Below are positions 58,693-64,000 of a stretch of DNA of 64,000 bases, in pieces (position 1 is the stretch's first letter; each line of letters opens with the position of its first letter). The notes below the pieces were generated by a model. The model did not search any database. It saw only the letters and a program-made list of their open reading frames with translations, and was not told the origin of the DNA. Location: the NCBI RefSeq assembly GCF_017868775.1, contig NZ_CP053381.1, positions 558,001 to 622,000 of the forward strand, in the 5' to 3' direction. Origin of the DNA: Billgrantia sulfidoxydans. Lineage in GTDB: Bacteria; Pseudomonadota; Gammaproteobacteria; Pseudomonadales; Halomonadaceae. The translations under genes were made by a program, and so were the position numbers.

Positions 58693-59337
58693 TTGAGCCT
58701 GCGTCTGCAAGCGCAAAGCCTGGCCTGCGAGCGTGACGACCGCTGGCTGTTCCGGGGCCTGGACCTGGATATTCGCGCTGGCGAGATCGTACGGGTGGAA
58801 GGCCCCAACGGCAGTGGCAAGACCACTCTGCTGAAGATTCTCTCCGGCCAGCTGGCCGACTACGAAGGCGAGCTGTTCTGGGGTGAGCGGCCGATGCGCA
58901 GGGCGCGGGAGTCCTTCCTCGCCAGCCTGCTCTACCTGGGCCATGCGCCGGGCGTCAAGGCCGCGCTCACGCCGTTGGAGAACCTCGCCTGGTACCAGGC
59001 ATTGGCCGGTCAGTCGGGGGGTGAGGCGGCACGCTTCCAGGCGTTGGAAGAGGTCGGCCTGGCTGGCTTCGAGGACGTCCCCGCGGCGCAGCTCTCCGCC
59101 GGTCAGCAGCGCCGCGTGGCGCTGGCGAGGCTGGCGCTGACGCCGCGGCCGCTGTGGGTGCTCGACGAGCCCTTCACCGCCATCGATCGCGACGGCGTCG
59201 CGGCGCTGGAGCGGCGGCTGGTCGAGCACGCCCACCGCGGTGGCTGCGTGCTGGTCACCACCCACCACGAACTGGCGCCGTGCGCCGAGCTGCGCCGTGT
59301 CCGCCTCGGCGGGGGAGGGGCCGATGCCGGCATCTGA
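58693..59337 (+). CDS. ccmA: CcmA, ABC ATPase of heme export for cytochrome c maturation
   Basis: A 214-residue ATPase of the CcmABC(D) complex, which with CcmE handles heme for c-type cytochrome assembly. Walker A GPNGSGKTT, ABC signature LSAGQQRRVALAR and Walker B PLWVLDEPF are intact. Start: the GTG at 58687 touches the Shine-Dalgarno GGAGA, so the TTG at 58693, seven bases from it, is preferred. First of the ccm operon. Confidence 0.95.
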   Translation: MSLRLQAQSLACERDDRWLFRGLDLDIRAGEIVRVEGPNGSGKTTLLKILSGQLADYEGELFWGERPMRRARESFLASLLYLGHAPGVKAALTPLENLAWYQALAGQSGGEAARFQALEEVGLAGFEDVPAAQLSAGQQRRVALARLALTPRPLWVLDEPFTAIDRDGVAALERRLVEHAHRGGCVLVTTHHELAPCAELRRVRLGGGGADAGI

Positions 59338-59362
59338 GGGCTCGCTGAGAGAGGGTGCGGTG

Positions 59363-60061
59363 ATGGCTCGCGAGGAACCTCGCGGCGGCCTCGCTGTCGC
59401 AGTGTGGGCAACGTTGAAGCGGGACCTGGTATTGCTGCTGCGGCGGCGCAGTGAAGTGCTGAACCCCCTGGTGTTCTTCGCCATCGTCATTACCCTGTTC
59501 CCGATCGGCATTTCCCCCGACCCGACGCTGCTGGCGACCATCGCGCCCGGCCTGCTGTGGGTGGCGGCACTGCTGGCGGCGCTGCTGTCGCTGGACAGCC
59601 TGTTCCGGGCCGATTATGACGACGGCTCGTTGGAGCAACTGCTGCTGACACCCCAGCCGCTGGCGATGCTGGCCCTGGCCAAGGTGGCCGTGCATTGGCT
59701 GCTGACCGGCCTGCCCCTGGCGCTGATGGCCCCCGTGCTCGGCATCATGCTGGCACTGCCGGCGGGCAGCTATCTGGTATTGGCCGTCTCACTGGCACTG
59801 GGCAGTGCCAGTCTCAGCCTGATTGGTGCCATCGGAGCGGCGCTGACGGTGGGGCTCTCCCGCGGCGGCGTGCTGCTGTCGCTGCTGGTCTTGCCCCTGT
59901 ACATTCCGGTGCTGATCTTCGGTGCCGGGGCCGTCCAGGCAGCCATCTTCGGCGATGGCGTGCTGGCGCACCTGGCGATCCTCGGCGCGCTGCTGGCGCT
60001 GGCCCTGATCTTCGCGCCACTGGCGATTGCGGCGTCGCTGCGCATCAGTATCAACGGTTGA
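59363..60061 (+). CDS. ccmB: CcmB, heme exporter membrane subunit
   Basis: A 232-residue membrane protein with six predicted hydrophobic segments; family segments are LVFFAIVITLFPIGI and PGLLWVAALLAALLSLD, then GSLEQLLLTPQPL and VGLSRGGVLLSLLVLPLYIPVLIF. The start ATG at 59363 fits the family and follows GAGAGAGGGTG; an alternative ATG at 59324 would overlap ccmA and add 13 residues. Confidence 0.95.
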   Translation: MAREEPRGGLAVAVWATLKRDLVLLLRRRSEVLNPLVFFAIVITLFPIGISPDPTLLATIAPGLLWVAALLAALLSLDSLFRADYDDGSLEQLLLTPQPLAMLALAKVAVHWLLTGLPLALMAPVLGIMLALPAGSYLVLAVSLALGSASLSLIGAIGAALTVGLSRGGVLLSLLVLPLYIPVLIFGAGAVQAAIFGDGVLAHLAILGALLALALIFAPLAIAASLRISING

Positions 60062-60075
60062 GAGGTTGACGAGGC

Positions 60076-60816
60076 ATGTGGGCCTTCATAAACAAGTTGC
60101 GTTCCCCCAAGTGGTTCTACGCCATCAGCGCCCGCCTGCAGCCCTGGTTCTGGGCCGCAGCGCTGATCCTGATCGTCACCGGCAGCGTCTGGGGGCTGGC
60201 CTTCGCCCCCGCCGACTACCAGCAGGGCAACAGCTTCCGCATCATCTACGTCCACGTGCCGGCGGCCTTCCTGGCCCAGTCGATCTTTATCTCGCTGGCG
60301 GTGACGGGCCTGGTGTTCATGGTATGGAAGATCAAGATCGCCGACATGGCCGCCACCGTCATGGCGCCACTGGGTGCGGCCATGACCTTCGTCGCGCTGT
60401 TCTCCGGCGCGGTGTGGGGCGTGCCCACCTGGGGTACCTGGTGGATGTGGGACGCGCGCCTCACCTCGATGCTGATCCTGCTGTTCCTCTACCTCGGCGT
60501 GATCGCCCTGCGCGGCGCCTTCGCCAGCCGCGACAGCGCCTCGCGTGCGGCCTCGGTGCTGGCCATGGTCGGGGTGATCAACATCCCCATCATCAAGTAT
60601 TCGGTGGACTGGTGGTACACGCTGCACCAGCCCGCCACCTTCACCGTCACCGGGCGTGCCGCCATGCCGATGGAGATGTGGCTGCCGCTGCTGATCATGG
60701 TGCTGGGCTTCTACAGCTTCTTCATCGCCCTGACCCTGATGCGCACGCGCAGCGAGATCCTGCGCCGCGAGTCCAGCAAGCGCTGGGTGCGCGAGCTGGC
60801 CGAGGAGGCGACCTGA
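60076..60816 (+). CDS. ccmC: CcmC, heme transfer protein to CcmE
   Basis: A 246-residue, six-helix membrane protein. The tryptophan-rich periplasmic heme-handling loop [19 protein letters not shown] carries the WWD motif, flanked by the conserved His-bearing loops ([10 protein letters not shown] and [11 protein letters not shown]). It loads heme onto CcmE. One-base overlap with ccmD. Confidence 0.97.
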   Translation: MWAFINKLRSPKWFYAISARLQPWFWAAALILIVTGSVWGLAFAPADYQQGNSFRIIYVHVPAAFLAQSIFISLAVTGLVFMVWKIKIADMAATVMAPLGAAMTFVALFSGAVWGVPTWGTWWMWDARLTSMLILLFLYLGVIALRGAFASRDSASRAASVLAMVGVINIPIIKYSVDWWYTLHQPATFTVTGRAAMPMEMWLPLLIMVLGFYSFFIALTLMRTRSEILRRESSKRWVRELAEEAT

Positions 60817-61055
60817 TGGCCTTCGCGACGTTCCAGGAATTCTTCGCCATGGGCGGGCACGCCCCCTACGTGTGGTCGGCCTGGGGCCTGACCGCCGTAC
60901 TGCTGCTGGGTGCCGTGCTGCATGCCCGCGTCGAGCGCCGCCAGGTGCTGCGCCAGCTACGGCGCCGCGTACGCCGCGAAGCCCGCCAGGCCGGACACGC
61001 CGGCGAGGCGCAACCGATCCAAACTAGCAGGGGTAGAAGCACCAATGAGGCCTAA
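60816..61055 (+). CDS. ccmD: CcmD, small membrane protein of the heme-export complex
   Basis: A 79-residue protein with one transmembrane helix (about residues 18-36) preceded by FFAMGGHAPYVWSAWG, the family N-terminal pattern, and a basic tail. It helps release holo-CcmE from CcmC. Slightly longer than E. coli CcmD (69). Overlaps ccmC by one base and ccmE by 11. Confidence 0.9.
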   Translation: MAFATFQEFFAMGGHAPYVWSAWGLTAVLLLGAVLHARVERRQVLRQLRRRVRREARQAGHAGEAQPIQTSRGRSTNEA

Positions 61056-61548
61056 ACGTAAACAGAAGCTCTTCATGGTCCTGGGCCTGGTGTCCCTGGC
61101 GGCGATCGCCGTGGGGCTGACGCTCTATGCGCTGCGGGCCAACATCAACCTGTTCTTCAGCCCGATCCAGATCGTCGCCGGCGATGCGCCTTACGAGCGC
61201 CAGATCCGCGCCGGCGGCATGGTCAAGGAGGGCAGCGTGGCGCGCAATCCGGACAGCCTCGACGTCGAGTTCACCGTGACCGACTACGTCGAGGACGTGC
61301 GCGTGCATTACAGTGGCATCCTTCCCGACCTGTTCCGTGAAGGGCAGGGGGTGGTGGTGGTCGGCCAGCTGCAGCGCGACGGCTACATCCGGGCCGACCA
61401 GGTGCTGGCGCGCCACGACGAGAACTACATGCCGCCCGAGGTGTCCGAGGCGCTCGAGGCGGCCGGCTACTCTCCTGCCGACTACCAGGCCAAGGCCGCC
61501 GAGGTGGCTGAGCGTGTCGAGCAGCGTGAGGGCGCGAGCCAGAACTGA
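61045..61548 (+). CDS. ccmE: CcmE, periplasmic heme chaperone
   Basis: A 167-residue protein: one N-terminal transmembrane anchor (about residues 9-29) and an OB-fold. His124 in LARHDENYMPPEV is the covalent heme ligand and Tyr128 the axial ligand region. The start ATG at 61045 lies inside ccmD; an upstream reading from 60910 would run through ccmD and is rejected. Confidence 0.96.
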   Translation: MRPKRKQKLFMVLGLVSLAAIAVGLTLYALRANINLFFSPIQIVAGDAPYERQIRAGGMVKEGSVARNPDSLDVEFTVTDYVEDVRVHYSGILPDLFREGQGVVVVGQLQRDGYIRADQVLARHDENYMPPEVSEALEAAGYSPADYQAKAAEVAERVEQREGASQN

Positions 61549-61560
61549 TCCGGAGACGTC

Positions 61561-63567
61561 ATGTTCATTCGAATGATCCCTGAAATCGGCCATTTCGCCC
61601 TGGTCATCGCCATGCTGATGGCGGCGGTGCAGGGGGTGATGCCGCTGGCCGGCGCCGCGTTGCGCCGGCCGCTGTGGATGGCCTATGCCCGGCCCATGGT
61701 CGCCGGTCAGTTCCTGTTCGTGGTCATCGCCTACCTGTGCCTGACGGCGAGCTATCTGCTCGACGACTTCAGCGTGGCCAACGTGGCCAACAACTCCAAC
61801 TCGATGCTGCCGTGGTACTACAAGCTCAGCGCCGTGTGGGGCAACCACGAGGGCTCGGTGCTGCTGTGGAGCCTGATGCTGGCCGGCTGGAGCTACCTGG
61901 CGGCGCGCTTCTCCCGCGAGCTGCCGCGCGACATGGTGGCGCGCGTGGTCGGCGTGCTGGGCCTGGTCGCGGTCGGTTTCCTGGCCTTCGTGCTGGTCAC
62001 CTCCAACCCCTTCGAGCGGCTGTTGCCGAACGTGCCGGGCGACGGCGCCGACCTCAACCCGCTGTTGCAGGATATCGGCCTGATCCTTCACCCGCCGATG
62101 CTCTACATGGGCTACGTGGGCTTCTCGGTGGTCTTCGCCTTCGCCATCGCCGCGCTGCTCGGCGGTCGCCTCGATGCAGCCTGGACCCGCTGGGCGCGGC
62201 CCTGGACCAACCTGGCCTGGGCCTTCCTCACCGTGGGCATCGCGCTGGGTAGCTGGTGGGCCTACTACGAGCTGGGCTGGGGCGGCTGGTGGTTCTGGGA
62301 CCCGGTCGAGAACGCCTCGCTGCTGCCGTGGCTGACCGGCACCGCGCTGATGCACTCGCTGGCGGTCACCGAGAAGCGCGGCGCGTTCAAGAGCTGGACC
62401 GTGCTGCTGGCGATCTTCACCTTCTCGCTGTCGCTGCTGGGTACCTTCCTGGTGCGCTCCGGCGTGCTGACCTCGGTGCACGCCTTCGCCAACGACCCCT
62501 CGCGCGGCTTCTTCATCCTGATCCTGCTGGGCGTCACCGTCGGGCTGTCGCTGCTGATCTTCGCCCTGCGCGCGCCGCGGGTCAGCCAGCGTACCGGCTT
62601 CAACTGGCTGTCGCGCGACGCCCTGCTGCTGATCAACAACATCCTGCTGGTGATCATGACCGTCACCGTGCTGATGGGCACCGTCTATCCGCTGCTGCTC
62701 GACGCCCTCGACCTGGGCAAGATCAGCGTGGGCCCGCCCTACTTCAACGCCCTGTTCGTGCCGCTCACGGTGATCATGTGCGTGTTCATGGGCCTGGGGC
62801 CGTCGGCGCGCTGGAAGCACACCGACCCAAGCCTGCTGGTCAAGCGGCTGTGGCTCGCCGGCATCGCGGCGCTGGTCATCGCCGCGGCGATGCCGTTCGT
62901 CATCGGCGGCGAGTGGAACGCCTGGGTCGCCCTCGGCCTGGTGGCGGCGATGTGGATCGTGCTGCCGACGCTGCGCGACCTCTACGACAAGACCCGTCGC
63001 GCCGAGTCGTTCGGCGCCGGTCTCAAGAAGCTGTCGCTGGCCTACTGGGGCATGCAGCTCGGCCACCTGGGCATGGCGGTCACCATCATCGGCGTGGCGG
63101 TGGTCTCCAACTTCGAGATCGAGCGCAACGTGCGCATGTCGCCCGGCGACAGCGTCGAGGTGGCCGGCTACACCTTCACCATGCAGGAGTTGACCAGCCG
63201 CCGCGGGCCCAACTACATCGCCGACGGCGCCGCGATCGAGGTGCGCCGCGGCGACAGTCGGCGCAGTTTCATGATGAACCCCGAGAAGCGGCTCTACATC
63301 GCCCGCGGCATGCCCATGAGCCAGGTCGCGTTGCGCCCGGGGCTGCTGCGCGATCTCTACGTCGCCATGGGCGAGGACCTCGGCGACAACAGCTGGGCGA
63401 TGCGCGTGCAGTACAAGCCCTTCGTCCGCTGGCTGTGGCTCGGCGCGCTGCTGATGGCGACCGGCGGCGTGCTGGCCGTGATCGACCGGCGCTACCGGCG
63501 CCTGGCGACCTCGCGCGACCCCGAGGATAGCGCCCGCGAAGGCGCGACAAGGGAGGCCACGGCATGA
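61561..63567 (+). CDS. ccmF: CcmF, cytochrome c heme lyase subunit
   Basis: A 668-residue membrane protein with about 13-15 hydrophobic helices. The WWD motif lies in WGGWWFWDPVENASLLPWL; conserved His are in LHPPMLYMGYVGF and in the region EKRGAFKSWTVLLAIFTFSLSLLG. It joins heme from CcmE to apocytochrome c. Length is normal (E. coli 647). ATGA overlap with the next gene. Confidence 0.97.
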   Translation: MFIRMIPEIGHFALVIAMLMAAVQGVMPLAGAALRRPLWMAYARPMVAGQFLFVVIAYLCLTASYLLDDFSVANVANNSNSMLPWYYKLSAVWGNHEGSVLLWSLMLAGWSYLAARFSRELPRDMVARVVGVLGLVAVGFLAFVLVTSNPFERLLPNVPGDGADLNPLLQDIGLILHPPMLYMGYVGFSVVFAFAIAALLGGRLDAAWTRWARPWTNLAWAFLTVGIALGSWWAYYELGWGGWWFWDPVENASLLPWLTGTALMHSLAVTEKRGAFKSWTVLLAIFTFSLSLLGTFLVRSGVLTSVHAFANDPSRGFFILILLGVTVGLSLLIFALRAPRVSQRTGFNWLSRDALLLINNILLVIMTVTVLMGTVYPLLLDALDLGKISVGPPYFNALFVPLTVIMCVFMGLGPSARWKHTDPSLLVKRLWLAGIAALVIAAAMPFVIGGEWNAWVALGLVAAMWIVLPTLRDLYDKTRRAESFGAGLKKLSLAYWGMQLGHLGMAVTIIGVAVVSNFEIERNVRMSPGDSVEVAGYTFTMQELTSRRGPNYIADGAAIEVRRGDSRRSFMMNPEKRLYIARGMPMSQVALRPGLLRDLYVAMGEDLGDNSWAMRVQYKPFVRWLWLGALLMATGGVLAVIDRRYRRLATSRDPEDSAREGATREATA

Positions 63568-64000
63568 AACGACGCCTGCTGCTGATGCTGCCGCTGCTCG
63601 GCTTCCTGCTGCTGCTGCTGTTCCTCTACCTGGGGCTGGGGCTCAATCCGTTCCACCGCGAATCGCGGCTGGTCGAGGAGGCGCGAGCCTTCCCGGCCTT
63701 CGAGCTGACCACGCTGGAGGACCCCGAGCGGCGCGTCGACGAGTCGCTGATACCCGGCCAGGTCACCCTGGTCAACGTGTGGGGCGAATGGTGCCCCGAG
63801 TGCAAGCGCGAGATGCCGCAGCTGCTCGACCTGGCCGACCGCGGCGTGCGCCTGGTCGGCATCAACTGGAAGGACACCCGCGACAAGGCGCGGGGCTTCC
63901 TCGACGAGTTCGGCGACCCGTTCGAGGTCAACCTCTTCGACCCCGAGGGCGAGCTCGCCTTCGAGCTGGGCGTCTACGGTGCCCCCGAGTCCTTCCTGGT
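63564..64000 (+). CDS. ccmG: CcmG/DsbE thiol:disulfide oxidoreductase (partial)
   Basis: Periplasmic thioredoxin-like reductant of apocytochrome c cysteines. The 145 codons in the window hold an N-terminal transmembrane anchor (about residues 4-24), and the active-site WCPEC with Cys77 and Cys80. The gene is cut by the window end; the usual length is about 180 residues. The start ATG overlaps the ccmF stop. Confidence 0.95.
   Translation, partial: MKRRLLLMLPLLGFLLLLLFLYLGLGLNPFHRESRLVEEARAFPAFELTTLEDPERRVDESLIPGQVTLVNVWGEWCPECKREMPQLLDLADRGVRLVGINWKDTRDKARGFLDEFGDPFEVNLFDPEGELAFELGVYGAPESFL

Noticed and set aside
60910..61044. Upstream in-frame extension of ccmE through ccmD
   Set aside because: The extension is ccmD read in another frame; the family N-terminus begins at the ATG at 61045.

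Overview
The window is about two-thirds G+C, gene-dense chromosomal DNA from a gammaproteobacterium, most likely a halophile of the Halomonadaceae (Halomonas or a close relative). The reasons are the Pseudomonas-like gene order (mrcA/pilMNOPQ/aroKB/gltBD; eno, fdxA/mutS, pncC-recA-recX-alaS-lysC-csrA-tRNA; argS-SPOR-hslVU), a Na+-pumping oxaloacetate decarboxylase, a DUF481 salt-induced-type outer membrane protein and a TctABC carboxylate transporter. This is core chromosome: I see no prophage, insertion sequence, integron or CRISPR array. The long open frames antisense to most genes are composition shadows.

Layout. 1-2.9 kb: ubiquinone genes ubiE-ubiJ-ubiB (minus strand, ubiB cut by the window edge). 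3-10.3 kb: minus-strand run priA, argS, SPOR-domain protein, hslV, hslU, DUF971 protein, with a heptad repeat array between hslU and DUF971. 10.4-15.6 kb: rpmE, a short malic enzyme, a DUF481 porin-like protein and mrcA (PBP1A). 15.9-22.5 kb: divergent pilMNOPQ-aroK-aroB. 23-33.6 kb: gltBD, a cupin protein, pyrG-kdsA, eno. 33.6-34.1 kb: a gene-free stretch holding what I read as a CsrB/RsmZ-type CsrA-sponge RNA with an upstream GacA/UvrY-type palindrome. 34-47 kb: fdxA, mutS, an MscS channel, pncC, recA (LexA box), recX, alaS, lysC, csrA, tRNA-Ser, two identical tRNA-Arg, dusC. 47-50.6 kb: oadGAB. 50.7-57.4 kb: a minus-strand ChrA pair-tctCBA-gamma-glutamyltransferase unit with a divergent GntR regulator. 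57.4-58.5 kb: yigZ and a LexA/UmuD-like S24 protein without a DNA-binding domain, under a LexA box. 58.7-64 kb: cytochrome c maturation ccmABCDEFG, cut by the right edge.

How the parts connect. The most interesting signal is a possible complete Csr/Rsm circuit within 12 kb: csrA (45.1 kb) with a GGGAU-loop hairpin and a GGA-bearing Shine-Dalgarno in its own leader, and a roughly 240-nt RNA at 33.75-33.99 kb with 13 GGA motifs, several in hairpin loops, ending in a strong terminator beside fdxA. In Pseudomonas, rsmZ also lies beside fdxA. A second theme is SOS control: perfect CTGT-N8-ACAG boxes precede both recA and the headless LexA-like gene. A third is uptake: chrA, tctCBA and ggt look like one transcription unit controlled by the divergent GntR protein, with a 15-bp hairpin between tctC and tctB that could set the binding-protein to membrane-protein ratio.
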